Of a stretch of DNA of 64,000 nucleotides, positions 17,550 to 24,962 are shown one piece after another. A program made the position numbers and the translations under genes. Positions within the stretch are counted from its first letter, which is position 1, and the number at the start of each line of letters is the position of its first letter. The notes beneath the pieces are model-generated. The model made no database searches. It was given only the letters and a program-made list of their open reading frames with translations, and was not told the origin of the DNA. The DNA comes from an uncultured Eubacteriales bacterium (GTDB lineage Bacteria; Bacillota; Clostridia; Oscillospirales; Acutalibacteraceae). The stretch covers positions 1 through 64,000 of the forward strand of contig CAKTVV010000010.1 of assembly GCA_934630515.1 (NCBI GenBank), in the 5' to 3' direction.

Positions 17550-18296
17550 ATGCAGTACATACGCATAACCAAGGAGAATATCGACCGGGAGCATATCTGC
17601 TGTGCCATGTCCGGCAAGCAAAGCCTGACCAAAAAGGAGTGGATGAAGCAGCGGCTGGACGAGGGGCTGGTCTTTTATCGGAGCGAGGAGCGGGGCAAGT
17701 GCTTCATTGAGTATATCCCGGCGGAAAATGCGTGGGTGCCGATCGAGGCGGAGGGGTATCTTTATATTCATTGCCTGTGGATCGCCGGCTCGATGAAGGG
17801 GCACGGCTATTCCAACGATCTGCTGCACGCATGCATCTCCGACGCAAAGGCGCAGGGCAAAAGGGGCGTTTGTATTCTTTCGGCGGAGGGCAGAAAACGG
17901 GAATTTCTTGCCGACCCGAGGTATCTGGCGCACAAGGGCTTTGCGGTTGCCGATGCTTCGGATTGCGGCATCGATCTGATGTACCTGCCGCTGCACCCGG
18001 ACGCCCCGCCGCCGCAGTTCAAGGCGTGCGCCAAGCATCCGCAGACAGAGGGCGGCGGCTTCGTCCTCTACTATACCGACCAGTGTCCTTTTACCTACTA
18101 TTGGGTGCCACGGGTACAGGCGGCGGCAGCGGAGCATGGGATCCCTCTGCGGGTCATTCACATCACCAGCCGGGAGGAGGCACAGCGTGTGCCAGCGCCG
18201 GTCACGACCTATGCGCTGTTCCGGGACGGAAAATTCGTGACGCAGGCGGTACAGTCCGACAAGAAATTTCTGGCTCTGGCGAGTATACGGGCTTAG
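17550..18296 (+). CDS. GNAT acetyltransferase with C-terminal YoaP domain
   Basis: A 248-residue protein. The first 145 residues form a GNAT N-acetyltransferase fold, with the acetyl-CoA loop region at GSMKGHGYSNDLLHACISDA. The last part (about 165-245) matches the YoaP-type, thioredoxin-like domain: YYTDQCPFTYYWVPRVQ with a single CPFT motif, then VHITSREEAQRVPAP and an LFRDGKFVT strand. The acetyl acceptor is unknown. GGGGGCCGGAAA precedes the ATG, a modest site, with 12 nt from the repressor gene, so co-transcription with it is likely. No terminator is evident afterwards. Confidence 0.87.
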   Translation: MQYIRITKENIDREHICCAMSGKQSLTKKEWMKQRLDEGLVFYRSEERGKCFIEYIPAENAWVPIEAEGYLYIHCLWIAGSMKGHGYSNDLLHACISDAKAQGKRGVCILSAEGRKREFLADPRYLAHKGFAVADASDCGIDLMYLPLHPDAPPPQFKACAKHPQTEGGGFVLYYTDQCPFTYYWVPRVQAAAAEHGIPLRVIHITSREEAQRVPAPVTTYALFRDGKFVTQAVQSDKKFLALASIRA

Positions 18297-18725
18297 GCGC
18301 CGACAGCCGGGAGCGGATGGCGTACAGCCAAGAACGGCTGCTCACAATGGCGAGGGACTTTTGGACGCCGGGGCTGTTAAGCGGATTTCGATGGCTGTCG
18401 CTTTTCCGGCTCGTGGTGGTTTCTGCTTGGCAGACCGGCAAACGGCTGTTCTGGCGTGCCCGCACTGCGCTCCGCCGAGCGGTCTGCGGGGAAAATCGTG
18501 GCTTCTGTCCGACCGGGCGAAAGGACAGTTCTTCTCGCGCAAATTACAAGCGGCAATAGAGCTGTCGGGGCAAGCACAGCGGCTCGTGTCCGATCTGACA
18601 CGGCCGCCACTTATAGAGCTGTTGGCTGTCTGCGTTTGCTGATGTGGACAGGGAGTATGTGCGTCTCTCGCAGCAGGTGCCGTTTCCGTGCGGCGCACCG
18701 GTTACGTTAGAGCCCGAAAAAAGTC
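18297..18725. other. Gap with no supported gene
   Basis: About 430 bp. Short frames occur on both strands but none has a ribosome-binding site or a recognisable product. A lone CGGTTAC half-site at 18699-18705 matches half of the downstream TetR operator. It may be a decayed gene. Confidence 0.5.
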
Positions 18726-18774
18726 TTGACAAGAGAGCGGACAGTCGCTATAATTGTGGTAACCGAACGGTTAC
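18726..18774 (+). promoter_or_regulatory. Consensus promoter plus TetR operator
   Basis: Perfect TTGACA (18726-18731), 17 nt, TATAAT (18749-18754), followed at the expected start site by the palindrome GTAACCG-AA-CGGTTAC (18759-18774). A repressor bound here would block initiation; the TetR protein encoded just downstream is the obvious candidate. Confidence 0.88.
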
Positions 18775-18793
18775 GAATTAAAGGAGTGCAGCT

Positions 18794-19423
18794 ATGGCAG
18801 GGGACACCAAAAAGCGGATATTGGAAACGGCGCTGGAGCTGTTTGCTCAAAGTGGCTATCTGGGCACCTCCATGAGCGATATCGCCGAGCGTCTGGGCAT
18901 CACCAAGGGCGCCTTGTACAAGCATTATACCAGCAAGCAGGAGATATTAGACAGCATTGTGGAGCGGATGAACGAGCTGGATTATGAGCGTGCCGCTGCC
19001 TATGATATGCCGGAATCGGAGCCGGACGGCTTTGCAGAGGCGTATCTGCGCACGCCGATCGAAAGGATCCGGGCATATAGTCTGGCGCAGTTCGACCATT
19101 GGACCAAAGAGCCGTTTTCCGCCAATTTCCGTAAGCTGCTGACGCTGGAGCAGTATCGGGATGCACGGCTGGCACAGCTGTATCAGGATTATCTGGCGAC
19201 CGGTCCCGTCGAGTATATGGCGGCGATCTTCCGCAGGCTGACGGATTCGGACGAAGATGCCATGCAGCTGGCGCTGGATTTCTACGGCCCGATGTATCTG
19301 CTGTACAGCGTATACGATGGGGCTGCGGATAAAGCGGCGGTGGCTCCGCTGCTGGAAAGGCACATCGACCGCTTTATCGCCGGGATCGAATCCGGCTACA
19401 GAAGGTCAGGCGCATCGGTATGA
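18794..19423 (+). CDS. TetR/AcrR-family repressor 2
   Basis: A 209-residue TetR-type repressor with a clear N-terminal DNA-binding domain (KKRILETALELFAQSGYLG, then LGITKGALYKHYTSKQEIL). The remaining helical domain differs from repressor 1, so the ligand is probably different. AAAGGAG lies 8 nt before the ATG. Its stop codon overlaps the start of the KTR gene as ATGA, so the two are translationally coupled. The promoter has its own palindromic operator. Confidence 0.93.
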   Translation: MAGDTKKRILETALELFAQSGYLGTSMSDIAERLGITKGALYKHYTSKQEILDSIVERMNELDYERAAAYDMPESEPDGFAEAYLRTPIERIRAYSLAQFDHWTKEPFSANFRKLLTLEQYRDARLAQLYQDYLATGPVEYMAAIFRRLTDSDEDAMQLALDFYGPMYLLYSVYDGAADKAAVAPLLERHIDRFIAGIESGYRRSGASV

Positions 19424-19614
19424 ATACTTCTTCGGAGAGAAAGCGGTGGGTCCTATGCCCCTTGTGCGGCGCCAAGACCCGCCTGCAGCTGTTGTCGGAA
19501 ACGGAGCTGAAGGCCTTTCCGCTGTTTTGCCCCAAATGCAAACGGGAAAGCATCATCAACGCAAAGAATTTTATCATCGAAACCAGACAGCCGGACGCTG
19601 AGACGCAGTGCTGA
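19420..19614 (+). CDS. Cysteine-rich KTR-domain protein
   Basis: A 64-residue protein with two CxxC pairs (Cys13/Cys16 in VLCPLCGAKTR and Cys37/Cys40 in FPLFCPKCKRES), the layout of the Cys_rich_KTR family, a predicted small zinc ribbon. The family is common on Bacillota mobile elements and beside TetR regulators; its biochemical role is not known. It overlaps the TetR gene by 4 nt. The terminator stem begins inside its last codons. Confidence 0.85.
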   Translation: MNTSSERKRWVLCPLCGAKTRLQLLSETELKAFPLFCPKCKRESIINAKNFIIETRQPDAETQC

Positions 19615-19650
19615 TCGCTGAGACGATCGTGCGCTGCGTTTTGCTTTTTT
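19603..19650 (+). terminator. Intrinsic terminator overlapping the KTR stop codon
   Basis: Stem ACGCAGTGCTGATCG pairs with CGATCGTGCGCTGCGT with one bulge, then TTTTGCTTTTTT. Confidence 0.85.
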
Positions 19651-19705
19651 GAGAAATGAAAGCAAGGCTATGATCCGGTGGAACAGGAAAGGAAAGCGGG
19701 AGTAT

Positions 19706-20071
19706 ATGCAGTCGATCTTAATTAAGGAGGACGATACGGGCGGCAAGCGGGAGCAAAGGGCGGCACGCTCTGCGTCTGTTTTAGCCAGCGGAGAGCTGAT
19801 GCTGGATACCGCCTCTTATGGGGCTTGGGTCCATGGGGTGCCGGTTTCGCTGACACGGACGGAATATGCCATCCTGAAGCAGCTGATGCGGGAGCCCGGG
19901 CAGGTGCTGGCACGAGCCGTGCTGCTCGGCCGCATCGGCGAGGATACGCCCGATGGCGCCGAAAGCTCCCTGAAGACCCATGTCAGCAATCTGCGCCGTA
20001 AGCTGCGGGCTGTGTCCGGGCGGAGCTATATCGAAACGGTTTGGGGCATTGGATTCCGCTTGAACGCATAG
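19706..20071 (+). CDS. OmpR/PhoB-type winged-helix protein lacking a receiver domain
   Basis: With the ATG at 19706 the product is 121 residues. Residues about 30-121 are a full OmpR-type DNA-binding domain: SGELMLD, then VSLTRTEYAILKQLMREPGQVLARAVLL, and the final SLKTHVSNLRRKLR ... ETVWGIGFRLNA. No receiver domain precedes it, yet the protein opens MQSILIKEDD, which mimics the first strand and acidic pair of a receiver, as if the rest had been deleted. The start is uncertain: ATG at 19670 and TTG at 19649 are alternatives, and no strong ribosome-binding site decides. No kinase gene is adjacent. It would bind DNA without phosphorylation control. Confidence 0.75.
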   Translation: MQSILIKEDDTGGKREQRAARSASVLASGELMLDTASYGAWVHGVPVSLTRTEYAILKQLMREPGQVLARAVLLGRIGEDTPDGAESSLKTHVSNLRRKLRAVSGRSYIETVWGIGFRLNA

Positions 20072-20476
20072 ACGACGGCGATCCGGACACATGCCTTTTT
20101 CGGCGGAATGGCGGCGGTGTCCACGGTATTGCACCCGCCTATGTGGGGCGGGTGCTGCTTTTATACTAAAATTAGAATTAAAACAGACGACCGAAACGGG
20201 GCGACATGCCGCTTTCCCCAAAAGCGGAGCTTGGTTCCGCTGTCAGCGGCAGACCCTCCGGCTATGCCGGAGGGTCTGCCTTATGGCGGGCATTTTCGCT
20301 GGGAGGAAATACGGCAAAGCCCCTGACCCGCCGGTGTCGGCTCCGGCGCTTTGCCGGCGTTTCGTCGGCAAAGCGGGCTCGGTAAGCGCATAACTGTAGC
20401 CCGTTAAAGCGGTGAATTTGTGCAGTAGAATTTCAATTGTTTGTAATTTTTCGTACATTTTGCTTAAGAAATTCCA
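20072..20476. other. Gap with strong palindrome, no gene
   Basis: Around 400 bp between the winged-helix gene and the mglB promoter. A perfect inverted repeat GGCAGACCCTCCGGC/GCCGGAGGGTCTGCC occupies 20248-20280 (loop TAT, weak T-run), and a second pair CGCTTTGCCG/CGGCAAAGCG follows near 20350-20380. They probably terminate upstream transcription. No supported frame. Confidence 0.5.
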
Positions 20477-20505
20477 TTTCAATTGCTAATGCAAACTTCT
20501 ATAAT
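20430..20505 (+). promoter_or_regulatory. Promoter region of the mgl operon
   Basis: TTTCAA (20477-20482), 17 nt, TATAAT (20500-20505). The 10-mer ATTTCAATTG occurs twice, at 20430-20439 and 20476-20485; the second copy overlaps the -35 box, so the pair is a candidate activator or repressor site. Confidence 0.6.
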
Positions 20506-20564
20506 AAAGCCAACGACACGGGAAGTCGTGAAACACAACATTCATTTTAAGGAGGCAACCAACG

Positions 20565-21638
20565 ATGAAACTCACGAAAAAATTCCTGGCATTGGCTCTG
20601 GCACTGGTTCTGGTTCTGGGGCTTGCCGCCTGCGGCAATTCCGGCGGCAGCACCAGCGGCGAGGTTTCGGTCTTCTATTACACCTACGGCGACACCTACA
20701 TCTCCAGCGTGCGTTCGGCAATGGATAAGCTGCTGAAGGACGCAGGCGTCAACTTCCAGAATTACGACGCCAACGGCAACCAGACCACCCAGACCGAGCA
20801 GGTCACCACGGCGATCGCCAAGGGCTCCCGGGCGCTGATCGTCAACGTGGTGGACACCGGCTCCGACGATGCGGCACAGAACATCGTCGATCTGGCCAAG
20901 GCGAAGAACATTCCGGTGATCTTCTTTAACCGCTCCGTTTCCGAGAGCGTGGTCACCAGCTACGACAAGTGCGTGTTCGTGGGCACCGACTACGAGATGG
21001 CGGGCCACATGCAGGGCGAAATGATCGGCAACTATGTGCTGGAGCACTTCAATGAGCTGGATCTCAACGGCGACGGCAAGATCAGCTATGTGATGTTCAA
21101 GGGACAGGAGGGCAACGCCGAGGCGATCGCCCGCACCCAGTACGGTGTGGAGGATGCCGACAAGGTGCTGACCGCAGCCGGCAAGGCGGCGCTGGAGTTC
21201 TATGATTCCTCCAACTCCCAGAAGTATCTGGTGGATCAGAACGGCACCTGGGCGGCGTCGGCGGCTACCGACTATATGTCCACGATTCTGGCCCGCTACA
21301 GCAGGAGCAACAACAACATGGTCGAGCTGGTCATCGCCAACAATGACGATATGGCGCTGGGTGCGATCTCGGCGCTGCAGACCAACGGCTATAACAAAGA
21401 GGGCGGCAAGACCATCCCGGTGTTCGGCGTAGACGCCATCGAGGCGGCGAAGACCGCCATCAAGAGCGGCACCATGACCGGCAGCATCAAGCAGGATGCC
21501 GACGGTATGGCAAAGGCCATCTCCACCATCGTGCAGAACTTCCTGAACGAGAAGGACACCTTTGAGGGCATCGACACCGCCAACAAGGTGGGCGAGTGGC
21601 GTGTGAACATCCCCTACGGCACCTACACCGGCGAATAA
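20565..21638 (+). CDS. mglB: Galactose/glucose-binding lipoprotein
   Basis: A 357-residue sugar-binding lipoprotein of the galactose ABC importer. The signal peptide ends in LGLAACG, giving lipidated Cys23. Two periplasmic-binding lobes follow. The loop DLNGDGKIS at residues 166-174 matches the EF-hand-like calcium site unique to the MglB type, and the C-terminal segment has FGVDAIEAAKTAIKSGTMTGSIKQD. AAGGAGG precedes the ATG. It heads mglB-mglA-mglC and is separated from mglA by a perfect 17-bp hairpin. The substrate (galactose or glucose) is inferred from the family. Confidence 0.93.
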   Translation: MKLTKKFLALALALVLVLGLAACGNSGGSTSGEVSVFYYTYGDTYISSVRSAMDKLLKDAGVNFQNYDANGNQTTQTEQVTTAIAKGSRALIVNVVDTGSDDAAQNIVDLAKAKNIPVIFFNRSVSESVVTSYDKCVFVGTDYEMAGHMQGEMIGNYVLEHFNELDLNGDGKISYVMFKGQEGNAEAIARTQYGVEDADKVLTAAGKAALEFYDSSNSQKYLVDQNGTWAASAATDYMSTILARYSRSNNNMVELVIANNDDMALGAISALQTNGYNKEGGKTIPVFGVDAIEAAKTAIKSGTMTGSIKQDADGMAKAISTIVQNFLNEKDTFEGIDTANKVGEWRVNIPYGTYTGE

Positions 21639-21651
21639 ACGCAGCAATTTC

Positions 21652-21689
21652 CCGTTCGGAGGACGGCAGCCATGCCGTCCTCCGAACGG
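21652..21689 (+). repeat. Perfect 17-bp stem-loop between mglB and mglA
   Basis: CCGTTCGGAGGACGGCA, loop GCCA, and the exact complement. No T-run follows, so it probably stabilises the mglB message or partly attenuates rather than fully terminating, favouring excess binding protein over transporter. Confidence 0.75.
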
Positions 21690-21729
21690 AGCGATACCAA
21701 GCACACAACAGACGGGAGATGAAACGCAT

Positions 21730-23274
21730 ATGGCGGACGAGCGGATTTTAACCACGCAGCCCCAGACGGCGGAAACGGCGCCGGTGCTGCTGCGTATGGA
21801 AAAGATCGAGAAAGCATTTCCGGGCGTCAAGGCGCTGGACGGCGTGAGCCTGACCGTAAGGGCGGGTACCGTCCATGCACTGATGGGGGAAAACGGCGCC
21901 GGAAAATCCACCTTGATGAAATGCCTGTTCGGGGTATACAGCAAGGACAGCGGACACATCTATCTGGAGGGGCAGGAGGTCAGCTTCAAGAATTCCCGGG
22001 AAGCGCTGGAGCACGGCGTGGCCATGGTGCATCAGGAGTTGAACCAGGCGCTCAAGCGCAGCGTCATGGACAATATGTGGCTGGGGCGGTTTCCGACGGT
22101 GGCGAAGGGCGTGCCGCTGACCAGCGAGAAGAAAATGTACACCGCCACCAAGGAGGTCTTTGACCAGCTGGGCATCGTGGTGGATCCCAAGACCATCATG
22201 AGCAAGATGCCGGTGTCCCAGCGGCAGATGGTGGAGATCGCCAAAGCGGTCTCCTATCATGCCAAGGTGATCGTGTTTGACGAGCCTACCTCCTCTCTGA
22301 CAGAGGAAGAGGTGGAGCATCTGTTCCGCATCATTCATATGCTGCGGGATCAGGGCTGCGGGATCATCTATATTTCCCATAAGATGAAGGAGATTCTGGA
22401 AATTTCCGACGAAGTGACGATCATGCGGGACGGACAGTGGGTCGCTACCCGGGAGGCAAAGGATCTGACCACCGATGAGATCATCAAGCTCATGGTGGGT
22501 CGGGAGCTGACCAACATCTATCCGCCCAAGCATAACCAGATCGGGGACGTGCTGCTGGAGGCGGACGGCCTGTCGGATATGTATACCAAGCTGCGGGACG
22601 TGTCCTTTCAGGCACGCAAAGGTGAGATCATCGGGATCGCAGGCTTGGACGGCTCCGGCCGCAGCCAGCTGCTGGAGAACCTGTTCGGTGTCTCCACCCG
22701 GCGCAGCGGCACCATCAAGCTGGACGGCAAGCCGGTGAAGAACCGCAATCCCCGGGAATCCATTAAGAATGGCTTTGCACTGCTCACCGAGGAGCGGCGG
22801 GCGACGGGCATCTTCGGGATCCTGAATATCCGGGAGAATGCCACCATCTCCAGCCTGAAAAAGTGCAGTGCAGGTCCCTTCGTCAGCAAAAAGAAACAGC
22901 AGAAAAACACCGATTGGTGTATACAGGCGATGCGTGTCAAGACCCCGGATCAGGAGACGAAGATCCGTTCTCTGTCCGGCGGCAACCAGCAGAAGGTCAT
23001 TCTGGGGCGGTGGCTGCTCACCGATCCCACCGTGCTGCTGCTGGATGAGCCGACCCGGGGCATTGACGTGGGCGCCAAATATGAGATCTATCAGCTGATC
23101 ATCGATCTGGCGGAAAAAGGGAAGACCGTTCTGATGGTCTCCTCGGAGATGCCGGAGCTGCTGGGCGTGTGCGATCGTATTCTGGTCATGTCCGGAGGAC
23201 GGTTGGCGGGCGAGGTAGACGCTGCCACCGCCACGCAGGAGCAGATCATGGCGCTTGCCGCCAAATACGCTTAA
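21730..23274 (+). CDS. mglA: Galactose/methyl-galactoside ABC importer ATPase
   Basis: A 514-residue double ATPase of the sugar importer, energising MglC. The first nucleotide-binding half has Walker A GENGAGKST (about 56-64), VSQRQMVEIAKAVS and Walker B VIVFDEPTSSLTEEE. In the second half the Walker A is degenerate (GLDGSGRSQ) but the signature LSGGNQQKVILGRWL and VLLLDEPTRGIDVGAKYEIY are intact, the typical asymmetry of the family. The ATG lies in a short gap after the intercistronic hairpin, with GGGAG about 9 nt upstream. Confidence 0.95.
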   Translation: MADERILTTQPQTAETAPVLLRMEKIEKAFPGVKALDGVSLTVRAGTVHALMGENGAGKSTLMKCLFGVYSKDSGHIYLEGQEVSFKNSREALEHGVAMVHQELNQALKRSVMDNMWLGRFPTVAKGVPLTSEKKMYTATKEVFDQLGIVVDPKTIMSKMPVSQRQMVEIAKAVSYHAKVIVFDEPTSSLTEEEVEHLFRIIHMLRDQGCGIIYISHKMKEILEISDEVTIMRDGQWVATREAKDLTTDEIIKLMVGRELTNIYPPKHNQIGDVLLEADGLSDMYTKLRDVSFQARKGEIIGIAGLDGSGRSQLLENLFGVSTRRSGTIKLDGKPVKNRNPRESIKNGFALLTEERRATGIFGILNIRENATISSLKKCSAGPFVSKKKQQKNTDWCIQAMRVKTPDQETKIRSLSGGNQQKVILGRWLLTDPTVLLLDEPTRGIDVGAKYEIYQLIIDLAEKGKTVLMVSSEMPELLGVCDRILVMSGGRLAGEVDAATATQEQIMALAAKYA

Positions 23275-23289
23275 AGGGGGAAGAATGTT

Positions 23290-24372
23290 ATGTCTGAAGC
23301 TGTGAAAAGAAAAAGTCGTCTGGCACGGAATCTGGATGAGTTCCGGGCAAAATCGGCGCTGGATAAGCGGCGGACGGTCACAGACCTGCTGTTCAATAAC
23401 GCTATGTATATCATCATCGCCATTGCGATCGTGTATATTGCGATCCGGGTGCCGACGTTCCTGTCGACCTCCTCGATCATCAATATCATTTCGCTGACGG
23501 CGGCGAAGCTGCCCATCGCACTGGGCATCGGCGGAGCCATCGTGCTGACCGGTACGGATATTTCCGCCGGCCGCTGCGTGGGCTTGACCGCCTGTATTGC
23601 GGCGGCGCTGCTGCAAAAGACCGATTACGCCAATAAGATCTTCCCGAACCTGAATGTGATGCCGCTGTGGGCGGTGCTGCTCATCGTCATTGCGGTGGGG
23701 GCTGTCGTAGGCTTCGTGAATGGCTTCTTTGTGGCGAAATTCAAGCTCCATCCGTTCATCGTGACCCTGTCCACTCAGCTGATCGTGTTCGGTCTGGTGC
23801 TGATGTTCCTCATGCTGGGGGGCAACAACGGGCAGACCCTGTCCGGGCTGGATAATTCCTATCTGGAGTTTGTCCGTGGCGCTATGTTTAAGGTGGACGG
23901 CGTGGCGGTTCCCCGGTATATCCTGTATTCCATCATCCTGACGGCACTGATGTGGGTCATCTGGAATAAGACCAAATTCGGCAAGAATATGTTTGCGGTC
24001 GGCTCCAACGAGGAGGCCGCCAACGTATCCGGCGTCAATGTGTTCTGGACCATCGTGCTGGTGTTCGTGCTGGCGGGCGCTATGTACGGCATCACCGGCT
24101 TCATTGAGGGCGCCCGGATCGCCTCCTGCTCCGCCAATACGGGGCTGAACTACGAATCCGACGCCATCGCAGCCTGCGTCATCGGCGGCGTGTCGTTCGT
24201 CGGCGGTACCGGTAAGATCAGCGGCATCGTCATCGGCGTGTTCCTGCTCCAGATCATCTTTGTGGGGCTGAACTTCCTGTCGGTGGATCCCAATATGCTG
24301 TATGTGATCAAGGGCCTGATCATTCTGGTGGCGTGCGCCATCGATATGCGCAAGTATTTGGCCCGTAAGTAA
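23290..24372 (+). CDS. mglC: Galactose/methyl-galactoside ABC permease
   Basis: A 360-residue integral membrane permease of the RbsC/MglC family with about nine hydrophobic helices, forming the channel for MglB-delivered sugar. The conserved IALGIGGAIVLTGTDISAGRCVGL (about 75-98), HPFIVTLSTQLIVFG and YESDAIAACVIGGVSFVGG segments are present. The basic N-terminus lies in the cytoplasm. It begins 15 nt after mglA with AAAGGGGG upstream of the ATG. Confidence 0.95.
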   Translation: MSEAVKRKSRLARNLDEFRAKSALDKRRTVTDLLFNNAMYIIIAIAIVYIAIRVPTFLSTSSIINIISLTAAKLPIALGIGGAIVLTGTDISAGRCVGLTACIAAALLQKTDYANKIFPNLNVMPLWAVLLIVIAVGAVVGFVNGFFVAKFKLHPFIVTLSTQLIVFGLVLMFLMLGGNNGQTLSGLDNSYLEFVRGAMFKVDGVAVPRYILYSIILTALMWVIWNKTKFGKNMFAVGSNEEAANVSGVNVFWTIVLVFVLAGAMYGITGFIEGARIASCSANTGLNYESDAIAACVIGGVSFVGGTGKISGIVIGVFLLQIIFVGLNFLSVDPNMLYVIKGLIILVACAIDMRKYLARK

Positions 24373-24428
24373 GCGGCATGGCGGCGCACACAGACCGTGT
24401 GCGTGCCGTCCGGAAAGGAGCGGTCGGT

Positions 24429-24791
24429 ATGGACGAGAAAACCACGGAAACGGCGGCGCCCCGGCGCTCCGGCGGGTTGTATGCCCGGGTGAAGATGTCG
24501 GTGCGATCCGCCAACATCATGGTGGCGGTGCTGATCGCCGCACTGGTGATCGCTACCGTCTTTGTGGTGCGGCATAACGGGTTTACCGTGAAATTCGAGA
24601 CCGACGGCGGCTCTCAGATCGACAGCGTGAAGGTGCTGCATTCCGAAACCGTTCCGGCGGTGGAGGACCCGGTGAAGGAGGGCTGGCAGTTTGCCGGCTG
24701 GTACACCGATCGGGACTGCACCCGGGCGTGGGATCTCGCCACGGATACGGTGGAGACCAGTATGACGCTGTATGCCAAATGGCAGCGATAG
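24429..24791 (+). CDS. Membrane-anchored single InlB B-repeat protein
   Basis: A 120-residue protein: a basic cytoplasmic N-terminus, one membrane helix at about residues 30-47, and one InlB B-type (Listeria-Bacteroides) repeat at 51-120 (FTVKFETDGGSQIDSVKVL, GWQFAGWYTDRDCTRAWDL, MTLYAKWQR). The chosen ATG has AAGGAG nine nt upstream; the frame opens further upstream without a site. Such repeats normally occur in tandem in large adhesins, so one anchored copy after an ABC permease is unusual. It is the last gene of the mgl unit. A role in docking the binding protein or sensing is speculation. Confidence 0.85.
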   Translation: MDEKTTETAAPRRSGGLYARVKMSVRSANIMVAVLIAALVIATVFVVRHNGFTVKFETDGGSQIDSVKVLHSETVPAVEDPVKEGWQFAGWYTDRDCTRAWDLATDTVETSMTLYAKWQR

Positions 24792-24839
24792 GCTGCCGGT
24801 AAAATTATTGCTTTCCTCTTTGTTTTCCCCTCTGTTGTG

Positions 24840-24912
24840 ACCGGCTGTTTGCCGATTTTCTGCGGAATTCCCCTCTCCGTTGGAAAATTGGCGGCAGCCG
24901 GTTGCTTTTTTT
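24840..24912 (+). terminator. Terminator of the mgl operon
   Basis: ACCGGCTG pairs with CAGCCGGT, and ATTTTC with GAAAAT inside it, then TTTTTTT. A GGCTGCC at 24791-24797 could pair with the same downstream GGCAGCC, an alternative fold that would break the terminator. Confidence 0.7.
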
Positions 24913-24930
24913 ATGGAAATCGGGTATACT
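24902..24930 (+). promoter_or_regulatory. Promoter of the two-component/binding-protein unit
   Basis: TTGCTT, 17 nt, TATACT. Its -35 box overlaps the T-run of the mgl terminator, giving the regulator genes separate expression. Confidence 0.65.
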
Positions 24931-24962
24931 GGAGTGGAAAAACAGGAAGTGAGGGTGTGTCT

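Noticed and set aside
18361..18642. 93-codon frame in the gap before TetR 2
   Set aside because: No ribosome-binding site, no homology I recognise, and another frame covers the opposite strand equally well.
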